64,000 nucleotides of DNA from JBDHAC01 sp039588215. GTDB taxonomy: Bacteria > Gemmatimonadota > Gemmatimonadetes > Palauibacterales > Palauibacteraceae. Below are positions 15,709-24,666 of this stretch, in pieces. The stretch lies in assembly GCA_039588215.1 (NCBI GenBank), contig JBDHAD010000004.1:1-64000 (forward strand), given 5' to 3'. Numbering within the stretch: position 1 is the first letter of the stretch; each line of letters starts with the position of its first letter. The notes beneath the pieces are model-generated. The model was not told where the DNA came from. It searched no databases and was given only the letters and a program-made list of their open reading frames with translations. A program made the position numbers and the translations under genes.

Positions 15709-17169
15709 CTAGGCGGGCGTTCGTCTTCCTAGCTCGAGAGCGAAGGAGACCAGCGACTGGCGCCAGCCCGTGAGCTGGCTACGTCGATACTCGTGTGCGG
15801 TACGTTGCACCGCCTCGCTCATCGTCGGGTAGGGGTGCACCAATGTGGAGAGCGCGTCGAGCTTCAGGCCGTGCTGCATGGCGAGCGCTACCTCGACGAT
15901 CATCGTGCCGGCGGATGGTGCGAGGATGTGTCCCCCGAGAATCCGTCCCCGCCGGTCGGCGAGGAGCTTGACGCACCCGATCGCGGCGCGATCGGCGACC
16001 GCTCGGTCCAGCTGGCCGAGGTCGTACGTGAACGCCCGGACTCCGTCACCATGTCGCTCGCGAGCCTCTGACTCCGTCAGACCTACGTGCGCGAGCTCCG
16101 GATCCGTGAACGTGCACCAAGGGATCACGTCGTACCGGACCCGCGAGGTCCCGGGGAACAGGGCATTGCGCACGACGGTCCGGGCCTCGTGGTCTGCGAC
16201 GTGCGTGAACAGGTAACCCCCGATGACGTCGCCCGCGCCGAAGATGTGGTTCTGAGACGTGCGCAGTCGATCGTCCACGCGGACTCCCTGTCGGTCGACG
16301 AGCACACCGGCCTGCTCTAGACCGAGGTCCTCGACGTTCGGCCGACGCCCTGTGGCCACGAGCACTTCGGCGGCCTCGATCACCTCCTCGCCGTCTCCAT
16401 CTTCGGTCGACAGCCTGGCCATGCCATCCGGACCACGGGCGACGCGCACGACGCGTCGCCCGGTGAGAATCCGAATCCCGGCGGTCTCCAGGACGACACG
16501 CAGGCGAGCCGCCAGCTCGGGCTCCTCGCGGAACAGGATCTCGTCCAACATCTCCACGACGGTGACGCGTCTCCCGAGGCGAGCGTACGCCTGAGCGAAC
16601 TCGATCCCGATCGCGCCACCTCCGATGATCGCCACCGAGTCCGGAATCGTGTCCCGGTCGAACGCGGTCTCGTGCGTGTAGTATCCGGCGTCCGCGAGCC
16701 CCTCGATCGGTGGCACCGCCGCGCGCGAGCCGGTGGCGATGAGGAAACGACGTGCCCTGAGCCGGCGGCCGTCGACCTCGACCTCGTGCGGTGATACGAA
16801 GCGTGCGGTCCCCTCGATCACATCGACCCCCATCGCCCGAAAACGCTCGGGGTCGTCGTGCGGCTGTATCCGCGCTCGCACCTCGCGCACGCTCTCCAGA
16901 ACCCGGGCCGCATCCACGTCCGGCTCCGAGGCGCCGATCCCGAATTCGGCGGCATTGCGGAACGCGTGGGCGATTCGGGCCGAGCCGATGAGGGCCTTGC
17001 TGGGGACGCATCCGGTCCACAGGCAGTCTCCACCCAGCCGGTCCCGCTCGATGAGCGCGGCCTGGGCGCCGAGCCCGGCACTGCCGGCCGCGGTGACGAG
17101 ACCGGCGGTCCCTCCCCCGATCGCGATGATGTCGTACATGCCCTGGCTGCTCCTCTGATCGCCACTCAT
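15709..17169 (-). CDS. Mercuric-reductase-like pyridine nucleotide-disulfide oxidoreductase
   Basis: A 486-residue FAD/NAD(P)H flavoprotein of the MerA/dihydrolipoamide dehydrogenase family. It has an FAD site (AIGGGTAG), a redox-active CxxxxC at Cys49/Cys54 (GDCLWTGC), an NAD(P) site (IIGGGAIGIEFA), ATGRRPN, the second FAD motif GAGDV, and a C-terminal HPYPTMSE catalytic base. The MerA heavy-metal domain and the C-terminal vicinal cysteines of true mercuric reductase are absent, so mercury reduction is unlikely to be its main job. The ATG at 17169 has GGAG four bases upstream; an ATG ten codons later is possible. No operon partner is seen. It may reduce a disulfide or quinone substrate. Confidence 0.88.
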   Translation of the reverse strand: MSGDQRSSQGMYDIIAIGGGTAGLVTAAGSAGLGAQAALIERDRLGGDCLWTGCVPSKALIGSARIAHAFRNAAEFGIGASEPDVDAARVLESVREVRARIQPHDDPERFRAMGVDVIEGTARFVSPHEVEVDGRRLRARRFLIATGSRAAVPPIEGLADAGYYTHETAFDRDTIPDSVAIIGGGAIGIEFAQAYARLGRRVTVVEMLDEILFREEPELAARLRVVLETAGIRILTGRRVVRVARGPDGMARLSTEDGDGEEVIEAAEVLVATGRRPNVEDLGLEQAGVLVDRQGVRVDDRLRTSQNHIFGAGDVIGGYLFTHVADHEARTVVRNALFPGTSRVRYDVIPWCTFTDPELAHVGLTESEARERHGDGVRAFTYDLGQLDRAVADRAAIGCVKLLADRRGRILGGHILAPSAGTMIVEVALAMQHGLKLDALSTLVHPYPTMSEAVQRTAHEYRRSQLTGWRQSLVSFALELGRRTPA

Positions 17170-17667
17170 CGCGCACTCCAATCGTTGAAGGTCCGAACGC
17201 CCGAAGCTCGGGTTCCGGAACACGCGCAGCAACCACTCGGTTGACTTGGCGGAAGCGTCCGTTCGTCGGGGATCCGGAAGCGTGGGCCAAGCGCAGTGTC
17301 CATCGCCCTGAACACGGCGCGGGATATCGAGCGCGCGCTCGGCGCAGGCCCCGCGTTTGACGGGAGCACCTTCGACGAGCGCCAGGTAGGCTCCTCCTCA
17401 CCCGGCGCGCACGCACCCGCGACAACCGCCTGGCATCGCCGGTGATCCCTTGCACCTTCCGTCATTTCGTGCAGCCGCCGGTCACCCGCACCCCCGCGAC
17501 ACCTCCTGTCCGATAGCCTTCGCATGCTCGTAACACAATGAAATTACACGGTTTGTGGCGGTTCGATGTGGGGTTGGTCGACCGGCGGTCACTGGTTCAG
17601 AAGTTGCTCCTCCGGGCAAAGCCCGGGGAGCGACGGCTCCCGGGGCTCACTAGCCGCCGGGACGAGC
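17170..17667. other. Gene-free region with a strong hairpin before the metzincin lipoprotein gene
   Basis: About 500 bases between divergent genes, with no convincing coding frame. Near the plus-strand gene is a near-perfect hairpin: GCTCC (17606-17610), one bulged T, CCGGGC (17612-17617), an AAA loop, then GCCCGG and GGAGC (17621-17631). It would form in the 5' leader about 37 bases before the ATG at 17668. Otherwise nothing recognisable. Confidence 0.45.
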
Positions 17668-19314
17668 ATGACGCCGACCTGCCGCCATCACTCCACGCGT
17701 CTCGTGACGCGAGGCGCCCAACCCGAGGCCCGGGGGGGTGGTCCCCGATCGGTCGCCATACGCGGGCTCGGCCTCCTGTTGGCGGTCTTGCTCGTCGGTG
17801 GCTGCGGCTCCGACTCGGCGGGGCCGACTGCTCCCCCAGCGCCTCCATTGCAGCCCGCAACGGTCGCGGTCAACGAGGGAAACACCCAGACAACCATCGT
17901 CGGGACGGCGGTTCCGATGCCGCCCAGCGTCCGGATCGAGTCAGCGGACGGAACGCCGTTGTCGGGCGTTGCGGTGCGTTTCGACGTGGTCGCGGGTGGC
18001 GGGAGCGTGGCCGGCTCGCCCGCGCTCAGCGATGCGGCGGGGGTCGCCTCGCTCGAGCGATGGACCGTGGGCACGACCGCCGGTCGGAACGCGCTCCGCG
18101 CAACGGTTACAGGCGTTCCCTCGGTCAGCTTCGAAGCGGTGGCGACGCCGGACGTCCCCAAGACCCTCACGGCCGTGCAGGGGAATGGACAAACCGCTCT
18201 TGCCGGCTCTGCGCTTCCGGTTAGCCCGGCGGTCGCGGTGCGTGACACGTTCGCGAACCCGATACCGGGTGTGAGCGTCACGTTTGCGGTCACTTCGGGG
18301 GGCGGGAGCGCCACGGGGCCGACGCCGAGCACGGACGGCTCCGGAATCGCGACATTGGGCGGCTGGACGCTCGGCTCCACCCCGGGCGCGAACAGTCTGA
18401 CCGCGACCGTTGCGGGCGGCTCGATCGCCGGGAGTCCCGTCACGTTCACCGCCACTGGAACCGGAGGCGGCCCGTCGCCGGCCTACGAGATCGTCATCCG
18501 CTTCAACGCGGGCTCCAGTCCGACGACCGCCCAGCAGCAGGCGTTCGATGCCGCCGAGGCCCGGTGGGAAGAGGTTGTGATCGGCGATCTGCCCGACGTT
18601 GCAGTCAACCGCCCGACCGGGACGTGCTCGTCTACCTCCCCGATCAACGAGACTGTGGACGACCTCCTGGTCTTCGTAACGGTGGAGCCGATTGATGGGC
18701 CTGGCGGTGTGCTCGGGTCCGCCGGCCCGTGCCTGATCCGATCCGGCACCAACCTGCCGTTGGCAGGAAGCATGCGCTTCGACACTGCCGACCTCGCGGG
18801 GCTGGAGTCGAGTGGCCTTCTCGACGAGGTCGTATTGCACGAGATGGGACATGTGCTGGGCATCGGGACTCTTTGGAACCTGCTCGGGTTCCTCGCCGAC
18901 CCGTCTCAATCCGGAGGACTGGATCCTCACTTCACCGGGCTGCAGACCATCGCCGCGTTCAACGCGATGGGAGGGTCCGGCTACCCGGGAGCGAAGGTGC
19001 CGGTGGAGGACGCGGGCGGCTCGGGCGCCGCGGACGCGCATTGGCGCGAGACTATCTTCGACAAGGAAGTAATGACCGCGTGGGTCGATTCGGGCACGAA
19101 TCCGCTCAGCGACGTGACGGTCTCGTCATTGGCGGATCACGGATACACGGTCGATTCGAGCTCCGCGGATCCGATGAGCCTCTCGTTCAGCCCATCGATC
19201 GTGCCGCGTCTCGGGACGGTGCCGATCGCACTGCTTCTGACCGACGACGTAGCACATGGGCCGATCGAGGTGGTCGACACGCGCGGCCGAACGGAACGGG
19301 TCCTCCCCCGGTAG
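17668..19314 (+). CDS. Lipoprotein with Ig-like repeats and a metzincin-type metalloprotease domain
   Basis: Secreted or surface lipoprotein of 548 residues. A lipobox LLVGGC lies at about residue 46. Two Big-1-like immunoglobulin domains follow (about 60-160 and 160-260), each with the pattern GVxVxFxVxxGGGS. The C-terminal region carries HEMGHVLGIGTLW, a zinc-binding HExxHxxG site, with a likely third ligand in DAHWRE, resembling leishmanolysin (M8). This indicates a zinc endopeptidase presented outside the cell. The start is uncertain: ATG 17668 gives a long n-region before the signal helix, and a GTG at 17704 is also possible. It stands alone between intergenic gaps. Confidence 0.8.
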   Translation: MTPTCRHHSTRLVTRGAQPEARGGGPRSVAIRGLGLLLAVLLVGGCGSDSAGPTAPPAPPLQPATVAVNEGNTQTTIVGTAVPMPPSVRIESADGTPLSGVAVRFDVVAGGGSVAGSPALSDAAGVASLERWTVGTTAGRNALRATVTGVPSVSFEAVATPDVPKTLTAVQGNGQTALAGSALPVSPAVAVRDTFANPIPGVSVTFAVTSGGGSATGPTPSTDGSGIATLGGWTLGSTPGANSLTATVAGGSIAGSPVTFTATGTGGGPSPAYEIVIRFNAGSSPTTAQQQAFDAAEARWEEVVIGDLPDVAVNRPTGTCSSTSPINETVDDLLVFVTVEPIDGPGGVLGSAGPCLIRSGTNLPLAGSMRFDTADLAGLESSGLLDEVVLHEMGHVLGIGTLWNLLGFLADPSQSGGLDPHFTGLQTIAAFNAMGGSGYPGAKVPVEDAGGSGAADAHWRETIFDKEVMTAWVDSGTNPLSDVTVSSLADHGYTVDSSSADPMSLSFSPSIVPRLGTVPIALLLTDDVAHGPIEVVDTRGRTERVLPR

Positions 19315-19502
19315 CTGGCGTCGGAGTTCATCAGGGTCCGCCGGTCCGACACTCCCTCCGGAAACTCGAAGTCGCCCCCTCCCGTAGAGCCACCGGGTCC
19401 TCGACGGGGACCACCGGGAAGGCCCGCATGGCCTGATTCAAGGTCGCTGGAGCCGGTCCCGGTTCCTTGCAGAGTCACGCGAAAGCCGGTTAGCTTCGGA
19501 CC

Positions 19503-20762
19503 GTGTCGAATCTCACGTCCAACACCGCCAGAGTGCCGTCGAGCACTCCCTCGCCGCCGGCCTCCGCCGCGGTGGACCCAACGCACATCTTCGCCAAGTG
19601 CCACGCTTTTATGCGCGCGCGCGAAGTGCGCGCGCTAGGGCTGTACCCCTACTTCATGCCGATCGAGGAATCACACGACACGTACGTGATCATCGGGGGC
19701 GAGAAGAAGATCATGGTCGGCTCCAACAACTACATGGGGTTGACGCACGATCCTCGCATCCTGGAGGCGTCGAAGAAGGCGATCGACAGGTATGGGAGTG
19801 GCAACACCGGCAGCCGGTTCCTGAACGGGAACCTGGACCTGCACGATCGGTTGGAGGACGAGCTCGCGGAGTTCGTGGGCATGGAGGCGGGACTCGTCTT
19901 CAGCACCGGATACCAGACGAACCTCGGGACCCTCGGAGCCCTGATCGGGCGCAACGACACCGTCTACGTCGACAAGCTGGACCACGCTAGCATTCAGGAT
20001 GGCGTGCGGCTGGGTTTCGGCCGTGTCCAGCGGTTCAACCACGGCGACTACGACGGGCTCCGGCGGCTGATGCAGGCCGACAAGCCCGGTCGGGGCAAGA
20101 TGATCGCGGTCGATGGCGTGTACAGCATGGAGGGCGACATCGCGAACCTCCCCGAGCTCGTCAAGCTCAAGGACGAATTCGGGTCCGCGCTCCTGATCGA
20201 TGACGCACACGCGATCGGGGTAATCGGCGCCACGGGTGCCGGAACCGCCGAGTATTGGGGACTGACCGATCGCACGGATCTCATCTTGGGGACGTTCAGC
20301 AAGTCGTTCGCTTCGATCGGGGGATTCTGCGCGGGCGAGGCGGAGGTGATCGATTATCTCCGTAACAACGCCCGTGCCCTGATCTTCAGCGCCAGCATGC
20401 CACCGGCCGCCGTGGCCACCGTGCTGACGGCGCTCGAGATCATCAAGAGCGAGCCGGAACGGCGCGAACGGCTGTGGAGAAACACCCACAAGATGATGGA
20501 CGGTTTCCGATCGATCGGGTTCGACATCGGTCCGACCGAGACACCCATCGTACCGATTCTGGTCGGCCCGATGGAGAAGACCTTCCGATTCTGGAGGGCG
20601 CTGTTCGATGCCGGGATCTTCACCAATCCCGTCATCCCGCCGGCCGTTCCCGAAGGTAGCTGCCGGCTACGCACCAGCTACATGGCGACCCACACCGATG
20701 AGCAGCTCGACTTCGTGCTGGACACGGTCGAGCGTTTGGCAAAACAACTCGACATCATCTAA
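19503..20762 (+). CDS. spt: Serine palmitoyltransferase (alpha-oxoamine synthase)
   Basis: PLP enzyme of 419 residues that condenses L-serine with an acyl-CoA or acyl-ACP to 3-ketosphinganine, the first step to ceramide. It has GSNNYMGLTHDPRI, GSGNTGSRFLNGN, the VFSTGYQTN region, DDAHAIGVIG, and the PLP lysine in TFSKSFASIGGF. An alternative reading is 8-amino-7-oxononanoate synthase (BioF) or KBL. The N-terminal extension ending in LGLYPYF and the following acyltransferase and reductase genes favour Spt. The start is GTG at 19503; a second GTG 33 bases in is possible. It is first of a four-gene ceramide set on the plus strand. Confidence 0.87.
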   Translation: MSNLTSNTARVPSSTPSPPASAAVDPTHIFAKCHAFMRAREVRALGLYPYFMPIEESHDTYVIIGGEKKIMVGSNNYMGLTHDPRILEASKKAIDRYGSGNTGSRFLNGNLDLHDRLEDELAEFVGMEAGLVFSTGYQTNLGTLGALIGRNDTVYVDKLDHASIQDGVRLGFGRVQRFNHGDYDGLRRLMQADKPGRGKMIAVDGVYSMEGDIANLPELVKLKDEFGSALLIDDAHAIGVIGATGAGTAEYWGLTDRTDLILGTFSKSFASIGGFCAGEAEVIDYLRNNARALIFSASMPPAAVATVLTALEIIKSEPERRERLWRNTHKMMDGFRSIGFDIGPTETPIVPILVGPMEKTFRFWRALFDAGIFTNPVIPPAVPEGSCRLRTSYMATHTDEQLDFVLDTVERLAKQLDII

Positions 20763-20850
20763 CGGCCGGTGAGGGCGCACACGCGACCGTGAACCCGGCC
20801 CCGCACTCTCCACCCCCCTTCAACTCGCGCCCGTCGCCCCGGCATCCTCG

Positions 20851-21984
20851 ATGAGCACCGCGGACCTGCCCATCCGGGTCGTGCCCGTCGAGAGCCGAGC
20901 GCAGCTGAAGGTCTTCATCGACCTGCCCTGGTCCATCTATCGAGATGACCCGAACTGGGTGCCACCCCTGAAGAGCGACGTCCGCAAGGCGTTCGATCCC
21001 GAGAAGCACCCGTTTCACCAGCATTCGGAGGCACAGCCCTTCCTCGCCCTCCGGGGCGATCGTCCGGTGGGGCGCATCTGCGCGATCCGAAACCGAAACC
21101 ACGAGGCGTTCCACGAAGAACCGGTCGGTTTCTTCGGGTGGTTCGAGTGCATCGAGGACCCCCGCGTCTCCAGGGCGCTGTTCGATCGGGTCGCGGAATG
21201 GCTCGGTGCGCGCGGGCTCGAGACGATGCGAGGGCCGACCAGCTTCTCGACCAACGACACGAGCGGCTTCTTACTGGATGGAGACGACGGTCCACCCGTT
21301 CTGATGATGGCGTACAATCCGCGCTACTACCTCAGCCTGGTCGAGGAGTACGGGTTCGAGAAGGCGATGGACCTGTACGCGTACGACCTGCAGATGTTTG
21401 CCCTGCCGGAGCCGCTCGTGCGGGCGGTGAACGCCATCGAGCGGCGCCAGGGAGTACAGGTACGCGAGATCCGCATGTCCGAGTTCGAATCGGAGCTGGC
21501 GACAGTACGACGCCTGTACAACGCTGCCTGGGAGAAGAACTGGGGCTTCGTGCCGATGACCGACGCCGAGTTCGACTTCATGGCGGCGGAGTTGAAACCG
21601 ATCATCAACCCCAACCTGGTCCTTTTCGCCGAGAACAGGGCGGGCGAGGCGATCGGCTTCGTCCTCGGTCTGCCGGACTTCAATCAGGTCCTCATCCGAC
21701 TGAATGGGCATCTGTTCCCGTTCGGGATCTTCAAAGCCCTCTGGTATCGCCGCAGCTTGAAGTTCATGCGGGTACCGTTGCTGGGTGTCGTGCCCGCGTA
21801 TCACGGGAAGGGAATCGATGTGCTCCTGTACGGCGGGATCATTCGAAAGGGGACTGCCGCGGGGTTCTGCAACGCCGAGCAGTCCTGGATCCTGGAAACG
21901 AACGAGAAGATGAACGCGATCATGACGACACGGCTCGGGGCCCGAGTGTATCGCCGATACCGCCTCTACGACTGTCCGCTCTAA
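20851..21984 (+). CDS. GNAT-fold acyltransferase, candidate bacterial ceramide synthase
   Basis: A 377-residue protein with a GNAT-type N-acyltransferase fold. Recognisable parts are an N-terminal lobe with FIDLPWSIYRDDPNWVPP, the ADDPNW-like family signature, and a C-terminal acyl-CoA-binding region around VVPAYHGKGIDVLLY. In Caulobacter a protein of this class (bCerS) N-acylates the sphingoid base. Position directly between serine palmitoyltransferase and an epimerase-type reductase matches that gene set. No membrane segment is evident, in line with a soluble or peripheral enzyme. The ATG at 20851 lacks a good ribosome site. The specific role is inferred from context; membership in the GNAT-like family is what the sequence supports. 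Confidence 0.78.
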   Translation: MSTADLPIRVVPVESRAQLKVFIDLPWSIYRDDPNWVPPLKSDVRKAFDPEKHPFHQHSEAQPFLALRGDRPVGRICAIRNRNHEAFHEEPVGFFGWFECIEDPRVSRALFDRVAEWLGARGLETMRGPTSFSTNDTSGFLLDGDDGPPVLMMAYNPRYYLSLVEEYGFEKAMDLYAYDLQMFALPEPLVRAVNAIERRQGVQVREIRMSEFESELATVRRLYNAAWEKNWGFVPMTDAEFDFMAAELKPIINPNLVLFAENRAGEAIGFVLGLPDFNQVLIRLNGHLFPFGIFKALWYRRSLKFMRVPLLGVVPAYHGKGIDVLLYGGIIRKGTAAGFCNAEQSWILETNEKMNAIMTTRLGARVYRRYRLYDCPL

Positions 21985-22108
21985 GACTCGTGCACCCTCC
22001 GATAATGCCCACTACGGAACGCCTTTACCGCAGCGCTTTACCCGGAGTCTCCCAGCGGCCCGGAGCGGGTCGCCGCCCGGGGCGGTCGGCACGTCAGGAC
22101 CGGGACCG

Positions 22109-23059
22109 GTGAGCGCCCAGATCCTACTGACGGGAGCAACAGGATTCATCGGGGGACACATCGCGAGTGCCCTCGTGGCCGACGGCGCCCGGGTGCGCTG
22201 CGCCATCCGAAGCACGAGCGATACGCGCTGGATCGACCCGCTGGCCGTCGAGAAGGTCGAGTTGGATCTCAGACGCCCCGACCGGCAGGCGGCCAAGGCT
22301 TTGGCGGGGATCGAGACGATCGTGCATTGCGGCGGAGTAACGGCCGCCCGCCGCGAAGCCGGCTTCCAGGAGGTGAACACCGAGGCGACGGATCGCCTCG
22401 CGAGGTCCGCGGCGGAAGCCGGGGTACGCCGGATCGTGTTCATCAGCAGCCTGGCGGCACGCGGCCCGGATGGTCACCCGGGCCCTGCAAGCCCCTACGG
22501 ACGCAGCAAGCGGGATGCGGAGGAGCGACTGCTCGCACTGGAGGATCGCCTGGAAGTCGTCATCCTGAGGCCCGGAGGTGTATACGGACCTCGGGATAGT
22601 GATCTGCTTCCGATGTTCCAGATGGCCAAGCGAGGATTCGTGCTCGTTCCCCGCGCCGATACCAAGCTGCAGCCCGTGTTCGTCGATGATGTGGGTGAGG
22701 CCGTCCTGCGTGCGGTGCGCGGGGATCCCGCAACGGGCCCGTTCCCGCTGGCGGAGGACGCCACCTACGGTTGGGACGAGGTTGCTCGCAGCCTGGGCGA
22801 CGGCCTCGAACGACCGGTCAAGACGATCCGCCTTCCCTTCGCGATCTTCTGGACGGCCGGTCTCATGGGCGAGCTGGGCGGGCGCGTGGCCCGGAAGCCT
22901 CCGGCGATGGACCGGCGTCGCGCACGCGACTTCGCCCGTTATTCGTGGACCTGCGACCCCTCACCGACGGAAACGGGGCTGGGCTGGAAGGCCCGGGTGA
23001 CGCTGCCGGAAGGGCTGGCCAGGACGGCGCGCTGGTATAGGGAGAACGATTGGCTATGA
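22109..23059 (+). CDS. NAD-dependent epimerase/dehydratase-type reductase, candidate CerR
   Basis: A 316-residue extended SDR protein. The cofactor site is TGATGFIGG (about 8-16), and the catalytic pair sits in SPYGRSKRD (YxxxK). In bacterial ceramide synthesis an extended SDR (CerR in Caulobacter) reduces the keto group of the sphingoid intermediate, and the neighbouring genes fit that role. The start is GTG at 22109, 124 bases after the acyltransferase. Its TGA overlaps the ATG of the next gene (ATGA), so it is translationally coupled to the PAP2-like gene. Other extended-SDR roles such as sugar or sterol epimerisation cannot be excluded from sequence alone. Confidence 0.8.
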   Translation: MSAQILLTGATGFIGGHIASALVADGARVRCAIRSTSDTRWIDPLAVEKVELDLRRPDRQAAKALAGIETIVHCGGVTAARREAGFQEVNTEATDRLARSAAEAGVRRIVFISSLAARGPDGHPGPASPYGRSKRDAEERLLALEDRLEVVILRPGGVYGPRDSDLLPMFQMAKRGFVLVPRADTKLQPVFVDDVGEAVLRAVRGDPATGPFPLAEDATYGWDEVARSLGDGLERPVKTIRLPFAIFWTAGLMGELGGRVARKPPAMDRRRARDFARYSWTCDPSPTETGLGWKARVTLPEGLARTARWYRENDWL

Positions 23060-24027
23060 GCGCGCCCGGAACCGACGCGGAGCACCGCGTCGAGGCTCGA
23101 GCCGGCGCGGGTACCGGGCTGCTCGCCATTGACAGGGTGTTCGTGCTGTACCTGGGGCTCACCGGGGTTCTGGCGGTGCTCGGAGGAGGAGTCCTCGGGT
23201 TCAGCCTGGCCGCCGTCCACGCCCTCGCCGTGCTGACGGTGCTCCGCCTGGGTCGCTTTCCGCTCCCCCGCAACGCGGGCTGGCGCTGGTTACGGCTGGT
23301 CTACCCGGTCGCCGCCACGCCTTTTCTCCTCTACCCGGAGCTCCGTTTCCTCAACCAGGTCATCACCGACCGCCTGTTCGACGGCATGGTTCAGGGCTGG
23401 GAACAGGCCCTCTTCGGCTCGCAGCTCAGCATGACGTTCCACGGGTGGCTCCCCGACTTCACGTTCTCCGAGCTGCTCCACCTCGGCTACATGTCGTATT
23501 ACGTCCTCGTGCCTATCGCGCTGGTGGGCGTGTACGTGACCCGTGGCGATGCCGCGCTACATCGCGCCGCGTTCGCGACGGCCGTCGTGTTTCTATTGTC
23601 GTACTTCATCTTCACGCTCTTCCCCGTCGCCGGCCCTCGTTATGACTTTCCGCCCATCCAGGGTGAGGTGTCTGGTGGCGCGTTCTACCAGGTCGTGCAC
23701 ACGATCCTCGAGGCCGGGTCCTCGCGGGGCACGGCTTTCCCGAGTTCGCATATAGCGGCATCGGGCGTAGCGGTGCTGGCCGCCGGGCGGGAAGATCGCC
23801 GGTGGTTGTTGACCCTCATGCTCCCGCAGATCGCCCTCGCGCTGGGGACCGTGTACGGCCGCTTCCATTACGGGGTCGACGCGCTGGCGGGGGTTGCCCT
23901 GATGGTGCTGATCTGGCTCGCGGCTCCACGTCTCGCCGCCTGGTTCGGCAGGTCACCGGGAGGGTCGCCCGGAGGGTCGCCCGCAGGCAACCCGATCGGT
24001 CGTTCGGGTATCAAACGAGTGACTTGA
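23056..24027 (+). CDS. PAP2-superfamily membrane protein, Aur1-like
   Basis: Polytopic membrane protein of 323 residues with about six hydrophobic helices. The PAP2 active-site motifs are FPSSHIAAS and GRFHYGVDALAG; the latter H-Y-x-x-D form is typical of the Aur1/sphingomyelin-synthase branch rather than generic phosphatases. AGPRYDFPP precedes it. In this operon it may attach or remove a phosphate-linked head group on ceramide, for example as an inositol-phosphoceramide-synthase-like enzyme. That is inference; a lipid phosphatase is the alternative. The ATG at 23056 overlaps the preceding stop. The C-terminus has a short GGSPGGSP repeat. The ECF sigma gene starts 20 bases downstream. Confidence 0.82.
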   Translation: MSAPGTDAEHRVEARAGAGTGLLAIDRVFVLYLGLTGVLAVLGGGVLGFSLAAVHALAVLTVLRLGRFPLPRNAGWRWLRLVYPVAATPFLLYPELRFLNQVITDRLFDGMVQGWEQALFGSQLSMTFHGWLPDFTFSELLHLGYMSYYVLVPIALVGVYVTRGDAALHRAAFATAVVFLLSYFIFTLFPVAGPRYDFPPIQGEVSGGAFYQVVHTILEAGSSRGTAFPSSHIAASGVAVLAAGREDRRWLLTLMLPQIALALGTVYGRFHYGVDALAGVALMVLIWLAAPRLAAWFGRSPGGSPGGSPAGNPIGRSGIKRVT

Positions 24028-24047
24028 AGTAGCTGTTGAGGAGCGGC

Positions 24048-24602
24048 GTGGAAGAAAAGGAACTTCTGGAGCGCGCCAGAGCCGGGGATCGGCGCGCGAT
24101 GGGTGAGTTGTATGAAGCCCACTCGCGGCGTGTGTATACGGTCGTCCGACGCCTGGTGGGAGATGACCATCTGGCCGAAGATCTGGCGCAAGAAGCGTGG
24201 GTGCGCGCGTTCGAGAAGCTCCACCTCTTCCGGGGTGAGGCGGCATTCGGAACGTGGATCTACCGCCTCGCCACGAACGTGGCGCTCAACCGTCTGCGTC
24301 GATCTTCGAAGCGGGAAGGCGTGGAGAAAGCGGCGGAGCTACCCAGGGTCGCGAAGGCGCCCGACGAGGCCGTCGTCAACCGACGGGTCCTCGCGCTCGC
24401 GCTGGACCAATTGCCACCGGGGTACCGGCGGGTCCTGGTCTTGCACGACATCGAGGGCTGGACGCACGACGAGATCGCGGTGAATCTGAACTGCTCCTCA
24501 GGCACCTCGAAATCGCAGCTTCATAAGGCACGGGCGCGCATGCGGGACCTGATGGCACCATTGGCAGATCCCGAAAGCGCCAGCGGCGAAGCCCGGGTCT
24601 GA
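24048..24602 (+). CDS. ECF-type RNA polymerase sigma factor
   Basis: A 184-residue sigma-70 family protein of the extracytoplasmic function group. Region 2 (about 10-80) contains LAEDLAQEAWVRAF and GTWIYRLATNVALNRLR. Region 4 (about 120-170) has LPPGYRRVLVLHDIEGW and the helix-turn-helix HDEIAVNLNCSSGTSKS. It lacks regions 1 and 3. The GTG at 24048 is chosen because GAGGAG lies five bases upstream; a TTG at 24036 is inside that site. The anti-sigma gene follows at 24667. Position 20 bases after the ceramide/PAP2 gene suggests it can be co-transcribed with lipid synthesis. Confidence 0.92.
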   Translation: MEEKELLERARAGDRRAMGELYEAHSRRVYTVVRRLVGDDHLAEDLAQEAWVRAFEKLHLFRGEAAFGTWIYRLATNVALNRLRRSSKREGVEKAAELPRVAKAPDEAVVNRRVLALALDQLPPGYRRVLVLHDIEGWTHDEIAVNLNCSSGTSKSQLHKARARMRDLMAPLADPESASGEARV

Positions 24603-24666
24603 CCATTCGGGCTCGACGAAACATGACGATGACACGGCATTAGGATGATGCGAGGAAAGTACCGAC

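Noticed and set aside
15709..17169. True mercuric reductase (merA)
   Set aside because: No heavy-metal-associated N-terminal domain, no C-terminal vicinal cysteines and no mer genes nearby; only the general family is supported.
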